NCBI RefSeq assembly: GCF_900187505.1
Contig: NZ_FYDL01000005.1
Coordinates: 1-64,000, forward strand
Reading direction: 5' to 3'
Origin: Pseudomonas sp. Irchel s3h17
GTDB lineage: Bacteria; Pseudomonadota; Gammaproteobacteria; Pseudomonadales; Pseudomonadaceae
Length of the DNA: 64,000 nucleotides
Positions 56,174-64,000 of the stretch are shown one piece after another (the first letter of the stretch is position 1; the number at the start of each line of letters is the position of its first letter). The position numbers and the translations under genes were made by a program. A model generated the notes under the pieces. It was not told where the DNA came from and made no database searches. It saw only the letters and a list, made by a program, of their open reading frames with translations.

Positions 56174-58478
56174 CGGGTGCCCACAGGTCCAGCAGGGCGG
56201 CCAGTTCTTCACGACGAAAGGGCTTGGCCAGGTAGTCGTTCATGCCCGCCGCCCGACAGCGTTCACGTTCCTCGGGCATGGCGTTGGCGGTCAGGGCGAC
56301 GATCGGCAGGTCCGGCCAGCGACCGCTGCGGCGGATGTGCCGGCTGGCTTCATAGCCGTCCATCACGGGCATGTTGCAGTCCATCAGCACCAGGTCGAAG
56401 CGGCTCAGTTCCAGCTGATCGAGGGCTTCGGCCCCGTGGGCGGCGACCGTCACGTCGCTGCCCAGCTTGCTGAGCATGCCTTTGGCCACGAGCTGATTGA
56501 CCGGGTTGTCCTCCACCAACAGGATTCGCGCCCGCTGCCGGGGTGAAAGGCCTTGTGTCGGCGAGTCGCTGACCAAGGACGTGTCAGCTTGCAGGGCGCG
56601 GCGCAGTGTGTGGTAGAGCGCTTTGCGAGCCAGGGGGCGAGCCAGTTGTTGCAGGGGGGCCAGGGAGGCGGTTTCCTCGCCAGGCATGAAATTGCCGTAG
56701 GCGGTGACCAGCAGGATGGGCGCATCGAACGCCGGTCGGAAGCGAAACAGGCACTCGGGGCAATCGGTGATCAACAGATCGGGATTGTAGCGGGTCAATG
56801 GATCGTCAATCGTGCGCTGTTCATAGGCAAGACCCCAGCCGGGAAGCAGGTTGCGCAGCAATTCGGCCAGGCCGCTGCCGGCCGATGTAATGGCCAGGAC
56901 CTTGCCTGTCAGTGGGGCGTGAGGGGTGGCGGGAGCGTGTGTGGGGAGCGGAAGGTCGGCACAGAACTGGCTGCCGAACCCGGACTCCGAGCTGATGCTC
57001 AGACGACCCTGCATGGCATTGCACAGGTTGAAAGTCAGGGCCAATCCCAGCCCGGTGCCACCGAACTGACGGGTGATACCGGCACCGGCCTGGGTAAAGG
57101 GTTGGAAAATCTTGACCTGGGCCTCCTGCGCGATACCGATGCCGGTATCGCACACTTCGATTCGCACGCCATCCTCAAGGGTGCTCAAGCGCACATCCAC
57201 CCGTCCGAAGCGCGTGAACTTGAGGGCGTTCGACAGCAGGTTGCTGACGATCTGGCGAACCCGCGTCGGATCGCCCAGCACCAGGGAGGGAAACTGCGGA
57301 TCGATCAGGCATGTCAGCTCGACGCTGGGTGCCGCATTCTGTGACAACAGGTTGGCCGTGTCTTCGATCAGTGAGCCGAGGTCGAAGGGAATATGCTCGA
57401 GTTCCAGTTGTCCGGCATCGAATTTCGACAAGTCCAGGATGTCGTTCAGCAGTTCCACCAGTACTTTGCCGGAGTCGTGGGCAATCGACAGTTGCTGGCG
57501 TTGTTCGGCATTCAATGGGCTGTCCAGTGACAGCGCGATCATTCCCAGCAGGCCATTGAGCGGTGTGCGGATTTCATGGCTCATGTTGGCGAGAAAATCC
57601 GAGCGTGCCTGAGCCATGTCCAGCGCGGTCTGTCGCGCGACTTCCAGTTCCCCATTGGTCGACGTCAGGCGAGTGTTGATGGCTTTCAGCTCGGAGGTAC
57701 GCGACGAGACGATATGCTCCAGCTGGCCGAGGTAGTCGGTCAGCCGGTTTTCCGCGGCGCGTCGCTGCTGGATTTCAATGGCCATGGTCTCGATGTGTTG
57801 GTTGGCGACCTTGACCAGTACGCCGATTTCGTCATTTTCATGGTCTGCGGGACAGTCCAGCGGCGGCTGGTCCGCGCTGCGTGGATCTCGCAGGCTCAGC
57901 TCGCGAATGACCCGGACCAGCGGCTGGGTGAGCATGACGTAGAACAATGCCAGGAGAATCCCGCTGAGTATCAGGCTACGGAAAAAACCGTTGAGCAAGG
58001 TGACTCCAGCTCGATTCAGAAAGCGGGTGCCGAAGGTGTAAGTGTCGACCTCCAGTAGCAGGGTGCCCAGGGATTCGTTGGGCAAGTGTTCGAGGAACAG
58101 GCGTTCCTTGAATTGGCGATTGGCGCCAAACAGGAAGTCGCTGATCACCCGGTAGGCGTTTTGTGAGCGCGGTCGCTCTACGTTGGCCAGCACGGTATTG
58201 TTGTTGTCTATCAGTTGCGCACCGATCACGGCCGGCGAACGCAACAGGCCGAGCGTCAGCTCCTGAGCCAGTTCGGCATCGATGTTGTAGGCGATCCGTG
58301 AGGCGGGGCTATGGCTGATTTCCAGCAGCGACAGGATTTCCCGATTGATGGAGGCGTCTTCACTGGCATAATCGATGCCTATTTGCAGCAGGCTCAGCAG
58401 CATGCCGAGAATGAAACCGACCAGCACGGTAAGCCTGGCTTGCTTGTAAGACAGGCGGTTGGTGAATTTGATGTCCAT
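56157..58478 (-). CDS. Hybrid sensor histidine kinase
   Basis: A 773-residue membrane kinase: membrane helix at about 14-36, a periplasmic sensor of about 130 residues, a second helix at about 170-190, a HAMP-like linker and coiled coil, HisKA domain with His301 (NMSHEIRTPLNG), HATPase motifs (NLLSNALKF, DTGIGI, GTGLGL), a degenerate receiver-like region and a true receiver domain with Asp700 (DLVLMDCNMPVMDG). No HPt domain is attached, so an external HPt is needed; the kinase cut by the window edge does carry one. The start at 58478 is uncertain; the frame is open to 58529. Confidence 0.9.
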   Translation of the reverse strand: MDIKFTNRLSYKQARLTVLVGFILGMLLSLLQIGIDYASEDASINREILSLLEISHSPASRIAYNIDAELAQELTLGLLRSPAVIGAQLIDNNNTVLANVERPRSQNAYRVISDFLFGANRQFKERLFLEHLPNESLGTLLLEVDTYTFGTRFLNRAGVTLLNGFFRSLILSGILLALFYVMLTQPLVRVIRELSLRDPRSADQPPLDCPADHENDEIGVLVKVANQHIETMAIEIQQRRAAENRLTDYLGQLEHIVSSRTSELKAINTRLTSTNGELEVARQTALDMAQARSDFLANMSHEIRTPLNGLLGMIALSLDSPLNAEQRQQLSIAHDSGKVLVELLNDILDLSKFDAGQLELEHIPFDLGSLIEDTANLLSQNAAPSVELTCLIDPQFPSLVLGDPTRVRQIVSNLLSNALKFTRFGRVDVRLSTLEDGVRIEVCDTGIGIAQEAQVKIFQPFTQAGAGITRQFGGTGLGLALTFNLCNAMQGRLSISSESGFGSQFCADLPLPTHAPATPHAPLTGKVLAITSAGSGLAELLRNLLPGWGLAYEQRTIDDPLTRYNPDLLITDCPECLFRFRPAFDAPILLVTAYGNFMPGEETASLAPLQQLARPLARKALYHTLRRALQADTSLVSDSPTQGLSPRQRARILLVEDNPVNQLVAKGMLSKLGSDVTVAAHGAEALDQLELSRFDLVLMDCNMPVMDGYEASRHIRRSGRWPDLPIVALTANAMPEERERCRAAGMNDYLAKPFRREELAALLDLWAPATKTP

Positions 58479-58643
58479 GGGGTGCTGAACCACTTTCGTT
58501 TCCCTTCTGGGCGAAGCATAGCTGATCATTACCGGGTTTCGGGCTGTCTGTCGGGTGCGCCATTATCCCCAACGGCCCGACATTGCGCGCTGTTTTTACC
58601 GTGCTGTCCCCATCATTACTGTGAACGAGCCTGAGGAGAAGTC

Positions 58644-59534
58644 GTGGACTCTCGATTGAATGCCTTTCTTGAACGCGCCGATGCGGTCCTGGCTCGTATC
58701 GAGCCTCTGCTGCCTGCGCAGCGCACCGCCATCGACTGGACGCAGTGCCTGGCCGCGCGCTGGCAACGTGAAGGGCGCAGCGGTTTTCTATTGCCGCTCG
58801 AGGTCAGCCTGGATATGCGTTTGTCCGACCTGATCGGTGTGGACAAACAGTTGGAGCAGTTGAACCGCAACACCCGGCAATTTCTCGATGGCATGCCTGC
58901 CAACCATGCACTGCTCTGGGGGGCGCGAGGCACCGGCAAATCGTCGCTGGTGCGGGCGTTGTTGGCCGAGCACGCCAAGGGCGGTCTGCGCCTGATCGAG
59001 ATCGAGCGCGATCACCTGACGGACCTGCCCCGGGTGGTCGAACAGATTGCCAGGTTGCCTCAGCGCTTCGTGCTGTTTTGCGATGACCTGTCGTTCGAGG
59101 CGGGCGAGGGCGATTACCGGGTGCTCAAAAGCGTCCTCGACGGCTCGTTGGAGCAGGCGCCGGACAACGTGCTGCTGTATGCCACCTCCAATCGCCGCCA
59201 CCTGGTGCCGGAAAAAGAGAGCGATAACGAGAACTGGAAAAGGGTCGACGGTGAACTGCACCCCAATGAGGCGGTGGAGGACAAGATCGCGCTGTCAGAC
59301 CGATTTGGCTTGTGGTTGTCGTTTTATCCCTTCACCCAGGAACACTTTCTCGATGTGGTCGAGCATTGGGTGGGGCAACTGGCAGCCAAGGCCGGCCTTG
59401 AGTGGCAGCGTGATGAACAGCTCGACATCCTTGCGGTGCGCTGGGCCACGGGGCGCGGTAATCGCAACGGCCGTTGCGCGTATCAGTTTGCCCGGTATTG
59501 GGTAGGACTCAAATTGTTGGAGCACAAGGCATGA
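58644..59534 (+). CDS. DUF815-family AAA+ type ATP-binding protein
   Basis: A 296-residue ATPase with Walker A GARGTGKSS (93-101) and a Walker B-like FVLFCDDLSFE, followed by a sensor region VLLYATSNRRHLVP, typical of DUF815 proteins, which resemble AAA+ loaders. The function is unknown. GTG start at 58644 with GAGGAG upstream. Its TGA overlaps the ATG of the next gene (ATGA), so the two are probably co-translated. Confidence 0.88.
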   Translation: MDSRLNAFLERADAVLARIEPLLPAQRTAIDWTQCLAARWQREGRSGFLLPLEVSLDMRLSDLIGVDKQLEQLNRNTRQFLDGMPANHALLWGARGTGKSSLVRALLAEHAKGGLRLIEIERDHLTDLPRVVEQIARLPQRFVLFCDDLSFEAGEGDYRVLKSVLDGSLEQAPDNVLLYATSNRRHLVPEKESDNENWKRVDGELHPNEAVEDKIALSDRFGLWLSFYPFTQEHFLDVVEHWVGQLAAKAGLEWQRDEQLDILAVRWATGRGNRNGRCAYQFARYWVGLKLLEHKA

Positions 59535-60013
59535 TCGATTTGCAAGGCACTGGCGCGGGCCTGGAGGGCTATGGCCTGCTGTGTGCGCAACTGGAATCGT
59601 TGCTGGCGGATGAGCGTGACTTTATCGCCAATGCCGCGCAGTTTTCGGCGTTTCTGTTCAACCAGCTCGATGATCTGAATTGGGCCGGGTTCTACCTCAA
59701 CCGCAATGAAGAACTGGTCCTGGGGCCGTTCCAGGGGCAGATCGCCTGCGTGCGGATTCCGTTTGGTCGTGGTGTTTGCGGTGCGGCAGCGGCCACCCTG
59801 ACCACGCAAAGGGTCGAGGATGTGCACGCGTTCGCCGGGCATATCGCCTGCGACAGCGCCTCGAACAGCGAATTGGTGGTGCCGCTGGTCAAGGACGGTC
59901 GCCTGATCGGCGTGCTGGACCTGGACAGCCCATCCCTTGCCCGCTTCAGCGTCGATGATCAGGCCGGCATTGAACGGCTGGCGGCCATTTTCCTGCGCTT
60001 GACCGACTGCTGA
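59531..60013 (+). CDS. Free methionine-(R)-sulfoxide reductase (GAF-domain fRMsr)
   Basis: The 160-residue GAF protein has three cysteines at 73, 83 and 107 (IACVRIPFGRGVCG and IACDSASNSELVVP), the same spacing as Cys84, Cys94 and Cys118 of E. coli fRMsr. The enzyme reduces the free amino acid Met-R-sulfoxide, complementing MsrB at 54665-55060. It is coupled to the DUF815 gene. Its stop codon abuts the stop of the convergent HD-GYP gene without a single base between (TGATCA). Confidence 0.93.
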   Translation: MIDLQGTGAGLEGYGLLCAQLESLLADERDFIANAAQFSAFLFNQLDDLNWAGFYLNRNEELVLGPFQGQIACVRIPFGRGVCGAAAATLTTQRVEDVHAFAGHIACDSASNSELVVPLVKDGRLIGVLDLDSPSLARFSVDDQAGIERLAAIFLRLTDC

Positions 60014-62962
60014 TCAACTGGCCAGCCCTGCCTTGGCGAGCAGGGTTGCCGAGTCCACGGCATCGATTTGCTGGGGCTCGAGGAATTTGTCGGCGTATTG
60101 CTGGTAGATCTTTTCGTTGACGAACAGCGCAAACAACTGCGGGTCGATATGTGCATCACGGCACATGAAGGCCATGATGGCCAGGGCCTCACTCAGGGGC
60201 TTGGCCTTCTTGTAGGGGCGATCCGCCGCGGTCAGTGCCTCGAAGATGTCGGCAATGGCCATCATTCGTGCAGGCAGGCTCATTTCTTCGCGCTTGAATT
60301 TGCGCGGATAGCCGGTGCCATCCATTTTTTCGTGGTGCCCACCGGCAATTTCCACCACGTTACTCAGGTGCCCGGGAAAGGGCAGGTGGCTGAGCATCAG
60401 GATCGTCTGCACGATGTGATGATTGATGATGTAGCGTTCTTCGCGGGTCAGGGTGCCTTTGGAGATGCTCAGGTTGTACAGCTCACCGCGATTGTATTTG
60501 TACGGTGGTACGTCGAGTTTGAACCCCCAGGGGTTGTCTTCCGGTATCAGTTCGGCGTCGTTGCGTTCGAACAGATGCTCGGGTCGATCCGCCAGCAGCG
60601 ACTCGCTGACGGGGAGTCCAGGGGCCGGGGTGCGTGCCTGGCGGCGGTTCTCTTCCCAGGAAACACCCAGTCGGTCATCCAGTGTCCGGGTCCAGGTTCG
60701 CTGGGCGATGCCGTGCAGTCGTTGCAGGTCTGCATCGGCCATGGTTTCGCCCCCCAGGTTGCAGCGAGCGATGAAGGCGAAATCGTCATCGAGGGCGGCC
60801 AGCCTGGTATCACGTAGTTCACTCAGGTGCGGCTCGTGCCCGCCCAGGGCAAGCGCATGCCAGTAGTCGATCCAGGCATCGCGCTTGAGGACTTCGAAGC
60901 GCGTGCGGATCTCATGGATGCGGTCGTTGAGGGTTTCCAGCTTGGTGGCTTTGTCGACCACGTATTCGGGGGTGGTGACTTTGCCGCAGTCGTGTAACCA
61001 GGCGGCGATATGCAGGGTTTCCCATTCGTCATCGGTAGGCTGGTAGGCCATGAACTCCGGGGCCTGGCTCGCGGCGGCGGCCTTGGCGAGCATCAACGTC
61101 AGTGCGGGGACGCGTTGGCAGTGACCTCCGGTGTAGGGGCTCTTGGCGTCAATCGCGCCGGCCAGCAGCTTGATGAAGGCGTCCAGCAGCTGTTGTTGCC
61201 TGGCCTGCAGACGCTGGCTTTCGATACTGATGGCAGCGGCGCCCGAGACCGCCTGGATGAATGCAATCCGGTCTGGTCGAAGCTTCTCCAGGTCCGCGTG
61301 TGCGCCCGTGTCGGTGAGCAGCAGGACCAGTGCGCCGACGGTTTCGTTATGACGATTGTGCAGGCGAATGCCAATCAGGTGAGCGCTCGGGCAATTCATG
61401 GCGAGCAACACCGCTTGCAGGTCGGCGGCCTGTTCGAACCCGAGCACGGTCACCAGTGAGTCCTGGCTCAGCAGTTGCCGGAACCAGGCAGGGTGCTGGG
61501 TGTCGTCAGGGTCAAAGCCGCTGATGTTGAAGGCCGAGAGTGCCTGGGGCTGATCCTCGATGATCAACCCGTGGGGTTCGAGGCGGTTTCCATCGTGTTC
61601 ACGCAGATAGATCAGGCCAGCTTGCGCCTGGCCGATCTTCACCGTTTCGAAGAGCACCCGTTGCAAGAGGGGTTCGAAGCGGGTTTCCGCAGACAGGCTG
61701 TCGGTGATTTCGAAAAAGCTGGCCAGCGTGTCTTTCATGCGTGCCATCGATACGCTGAGCTGGTCGACCTCCAGCACGGGGGAGCGCCGAGTGACCGGGT
61801 AGTTGAAGTCGAAGCTGCGGATGGCATCGGCTTCCTGTACCAGTGCGCGCAAGGGTTTGACCAGTATTCTTGAGGTCAGCCAGCCCAGCGGTACGCAGAG
61901 CAGCAAGGTGGCCAGGGTAATCAACGCGCCTTGCCAGCGCATTCGATAGGCGTCCACCAGCAACTCGTCTTCGGGAACCATCAGGGCCAGTTGCAAGCCT
62001 CGCGGGCCACCCTCGGCAATGCTACTGCGGGCAAAGATCCATTCACGGCTGGCCACCTCCAGCCGTTGACCGCTGCTGGTGTTCTTGAACAGGGCGTCCA
62101 GCGCCGGGCTCAGGTCCTTGACCTTGGCCAGGTGCGCCTTCTGATCGTTGATGATCAGTTTATTGCTGTCAGGGTAGGCGACGGCATTGCCATCACCATC
62201 AAACAGGACGATTTCGGTGCCGGGCGTTACCTGGTGCCTGGCCAGGGTCGCAGACAGCTGGGCCAGTGTCAGGTCGGCACCTATCACGGCGTTGGCGCCG
62301 CTGCGTCGGGCCAGGGTCGTACCGATATTGTGGGTCGAAAAGAAAATGTATGGCTCGGTGGTGATTTGCTCCTGGGTTGCGTTTGCACTGTTGAACCAGG
62401 CGCGAGTGCGTGGGTCGTAGGTTTCCTGTGGGTTGTCCCGGCGCTCGATCAGGGTCAGTGACGGGTCGTAGAACAGGGACTGGGAGCGGGTGTGTCCAGT
62501 GAGACTGTCACGGTCGATGCTCCAGACTTGAAAGGCGGCAGTTTCAGGTGCGTTGAGGGTCTGTTTCAGGGCTTCGCTGCGCAGCGGGCGGACCATGAAA
62601 AAGTCACCGTCAGCGTAGCCTGCATAGAGTGATGCCAGTTCGGTATTGTCATCCAGTGACTGGCTGAAGGGCCTGAGCAGCGCGAGTCGCTGCTCCAGGT
62701 CCGTCGCCTGTATCGCGGGGTTTTGTACCAACAGGTTCAGCAGGCGACGAATGGGACGGTAAGTCGTGTGCAGGTCATGCCGAACGTCCTGCTCTATCCG
62801 GTTGAACAGTTTTTCGCTGCTGGAGAGGATGATCTGCGTGGTTTGCCCATAGTTGAAAATACCCAGCACAATGCCCGTGAACAGCAGAAGCAAAGTGAAC
62901 ATCACGCTGATATGCACGTGCAGTGGAAATCGGCGTTTCTCCGGGCGCAGTGGGCTGGGCAT
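60014..62962 (-). CDS. Membrane HD-GYP domain protein with Cache and HAMP domains
   Basis: A 982-residue c-di-GMP phosphodiesterase candidate. It has a membrane helix (about 17-37), a double-Cache-like periplasmic domain (about 50-345; DPRTRAWF and TTEPYIFFSTHN are typical), a second helix (about 349-367), HAMP, a GAF-like region and a C-terminal HD-GYP domain. The HD pair is His657-Asp658 (LHDCGK) and GYP is at 884-886 (HHEKMDGTGYPR). About 226 residues lie between HD and GYP instead of about 60 in compact HD-GYP proteins, because of an inserted segment rich in charged residues (roughly 690-840). Start supported by GGAGAG. Confidence 0.92.
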   Translation of the reverse strand: MPSPLRPEKRRFPLHVHISVMFTLLLLFTGIVLGIFNYGQTTQIILSSSEKLFNRIEQDVRHDLHTTYRPIRRLLNLLVQNPAIQATDLEQRLALLRPFSQSLDDNTELASLYAGYADGDFFMVRPLRSEALKQTLNAPETAAFQVWSIDRDSLTGHTRSQSLFYDPSLTLIERRDNPQETYDPRTRAWFNSANATQEQITTEPYIFFSTHNIGTTLARRSGANAVIGADLTLAQLSATLARHQVTPGTEIVLFDGDGNAVAYPDSNKLIINDQKAHLAKVKDLSPALDALFKNTSSGQRLEVASREWIFARSSIAEGGPRGLQLALMVPEDELLVDAYRMRWQGALITLATLLLCVPLGWLTSRILVKPLRALVQEADAIRSFDFNYPVTRRSPVLEVDQLSVSMARMKDTLASFFEITDSLSAETRFEPLLQRVLFETVKIGQAQAGLIYLREHDGNRLEPHGLIIEDQPQALSAFNISGFDPDDTQHPAWFRQLLSQDSLVTVLGFEQAADLQAVLLAMNCPSAHLIGIRLHNRHNETVGALVLLLTDTGAHADLEKLRPDRIAFIQAVSGAAAISIESQRLQARQQQLLDAFIKLLAGAIDAKSPYTGGHCQRVPALTLMLAKAAAASQAPEFMAYQPTDDEWETLHIAAWLHDCGKVTTPEYVVDKATKLETLNDRIHEIRTRFEVLKRDAWIDYWHALALGGHEPHLSELRDTRLAALDDDFAFIARCNLGGETMADADLQRLHGIAQRTWTRTLDDRLGVSWEENRRQARTPAPGLPVSESLLADRPEHLFERNDAELIPEDNPWGFKLDVPPYKYNRGELYNLSISKGTLTREERYIINHHIVQTILMLSHLPFPGHLSNVVEIAGGHHEKMDGTGYPRKFKREEMSLPARMMAIADIFEALTAADRPYKKAKPLSEALAIMAFMCRDAHIDPQLFALFVNEKIYQQYADKFLEPQQIDAVDSATLLAKAGLAS

Positions 62963-63120
62963 CGCGGTGTCTCTCCATGGTCATTACACACTGCTGAGCA
63001 CGCAAGCATAGTAAATGCCGGCCAATCTGCCTTGAGCCGCGGGGCCACCGAGCAAACCAGGGGGGGCGAACAACCTGGCAAGCAGGGGCCGGTTGTTCGC
63101 AGGCCCGGCGGCGCTCTGGC

Positions 63121-64000
63121 TCATCGGGTCGGTGTCAGGTCGGGAGCCTCGACTCGAGAAGTGGCTTGCAGGCTGAGCTGTCGTTGCAGGGCCTGCTCCA
63201 GCTCAAGGATGGCGCACCGCATCCGGTTTTTGTGGGTTTGGAGCCCGTCCTGAGAGAAGTTCTCGTGGCACATGCGTTCGAGTGCCTCGCAGCTGTCTAT
63301 CAGGGGGGACGCCTGGATGATGCGCGCCGCCCCTTTGATTTTGTGTGCGACATCAATGAAGGCTTGCCGCCCGCTCGCAGGTGGCAGAGCAAGTAGCTCC
63401 TGCAGGTCGAGGCGGTTGCTGTTGAGCAGTTCGGCGAGTAGTAGATGCGCACGCTGGGGGTCACCTCCTGTGAGTAATTGCAGACCGTCCAGGCTGAAGA
63501 CCTGGTCCTTGCTGATGGGCTCCAGTGCTTCCAGGCGTTGACTCAGCGTCGTCAGGCCGATGGGTTTGAACAGGCAATCATTCATGCCCGCCTGCAGGCA
63601 TCGCTGTTTTTCCTCTGGCTGGGCATTGGCGGTGAACCCCAGCACCGCGCAACGTGGGCGCTGCTCTTCCTGCTCGTGGGCACGGATGGCATGGGTGAGC
63701 TCGTAGCCGTTCATCAGGGGCATGTTGCAGTCTGCAATCACCAGATCGAAATGGCCCTCTTTCCAGCTCCGAAAAGCTTCTTCACCGTTGTTGGCCGTGG
63801 CCCATCGATGCCCCAGGAAGTCGAGTTGCTGGCACATCAGTAATCGATTGGCGGGATGGTCGTCGACCACCAGCACGTTCAAGAGGGTTGCGGTCCTGGT
63901 GATCACCGGTTGCGGGGTGTCCCGGGCGACTGCGCCAGGCAGTGCGGTCATCGGCAAGCACACCCGGACCTGTGTGCCAGCGCCCGGTTCACTGGTCAAC
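63121..64000 (-). CDS. Hybrid histidine kinase, C-terminal receiver and HPt domains (cut by window edge)
   Basis: The 293 codons visible cover the end of a HATPase domain (SEPGAGTQVRVCLPM), a receiver domain (LLNVLVVDDHPANR, phospho-acceptor Asp in FDLVIADCNMPLMNG, Lys in LFKPIG) and a C-terminal HPt domain with the phosphorylatable His in DVAHKIKGAARII. The gene continues beyond the right edge. The arrangement is that of BvgS/EvgS-type kinases. It lies upstream of and on the same strand as the HD-GYP gene, 158 bp away. Confidence 0.85.
   Translation of the reverse strand, partial: LTSEPGAGTQVRVCLPMTALPGAVARDTPQPVITRTATLLNVLVVDDHPANRLLMCQQLDFLGHRWATANNGEEAFRSWKEGHFDLVIADCNMPLMNGYELTHAIRAHEQEEQRPRCAVLGFTANAQPEEKQRCLQAGMNDCLFKPIGLTTLSQRLEALEPISKDQVFSLDGLQLLTGGDPQRAHLLLAELLNSNRLDLQELLALPPASGRQAFIDVAHKIKGAARIIQASPLIDSCEALERMCHENFSQDGLQTHKNRMRCAILELEQALQRQLSLQATSRVEAPDLTPTR

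Overview
The window reads as a chromosomal segment of a Pseudomonas species, most likely of the P. fluorescens group. The evidence is high GC, pseudomonad-type lipoprotein OprI, EF-P with arginine at position 32 next to EarP, a complete kdpFABC-DE locus, a CysB regulator, the gene set msrB-gpx-ospR / htpX / tpm / DEAD-box helicase / ohr-ohrR, and Pseudomonas-style REP palindromes. Almost everything is core metabolism or stress physiology. No CRISPR array, prophage, tRNA or rRNA gene was seen.

Layout. 1-1187: two nested, dead insertion sequences; the end of an IS66-type element sits inside an IS3-type element that also carries a nonsense mutation. 1409-3868: a WbpM-like nucleotide-sugar dehydratase and a ComEA-like protein, suggesting that an O-antigen locus lies to the left. 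4087-6046: SDR oxidoreductase, TetR regulator with a clear palindromic operator, an unassigned gene remnant and a small membrane protein. 6345-14312: the potassium uptake system kdpFABC with its sensor kinase and response regulator. 14335-23530: patatin, lipoprotein, CHAD protein, thioesterase, Mpo1-like protein, chemotaxis receptor, TatD, lytic transglycosylase, DoxX and a hypothetical protein. 23532-30586: GreB, FtsX-like ABC exporter, TesA, L,D-transpeptidase, OprI and a GNAT protein. 30648-36258: class I DAHP synthase, PilZ-like protein, thioredoxin-like protein, PanE-like reductase, 5'-nucleotidase, Usp, CysB. 36255-43824: Gre-like factor, EarP/EF-P, Ohr/OhrR, LysR regulators, TauE exporter, two DUF1127 proteins. 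43891-56173: YcaQ-like protein, class II DAHP synthase, spermidine-synthase-like enzyme, crotonase, DEAD-box helicase, dioxygenase, Tpm, HtpX, AlaA-like aminotransferase, MsrB, Gpx, OspR-like regulator. 56157-64000: signalling block with two hybrid histidine kinases (one cut by the window edge), a large HD-GYP protein, a DUF815 ATPase and a free methionine-R-sulfoxide reductase.

How genes work together. Two parallel peroxide-defence modules (ohr/ohrR and gpx/ospR-like) are about 16 kb apart, and each has a palindrome with the core TTGC(A/G)CGCAA upstream of its peroxidase gene. Near the second module lie repair enzymes for oxidised methionine (MsrB and fRMsr), a membrane protease and a thiopurine methyltransferase. 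EarP and its substrate EF-P are adjacent. The shikimate entry step is encoded twice, by unrelated class I and class II enzymes.

The most unusual non-coding structures are two extended REPIN-like elements with the same outer arms, one sitting inside a terminator stem, and a strongly folded leader on the DEAD-box helicase mRNA that places the start codon in a stem and the ribosome binding site in the loop.
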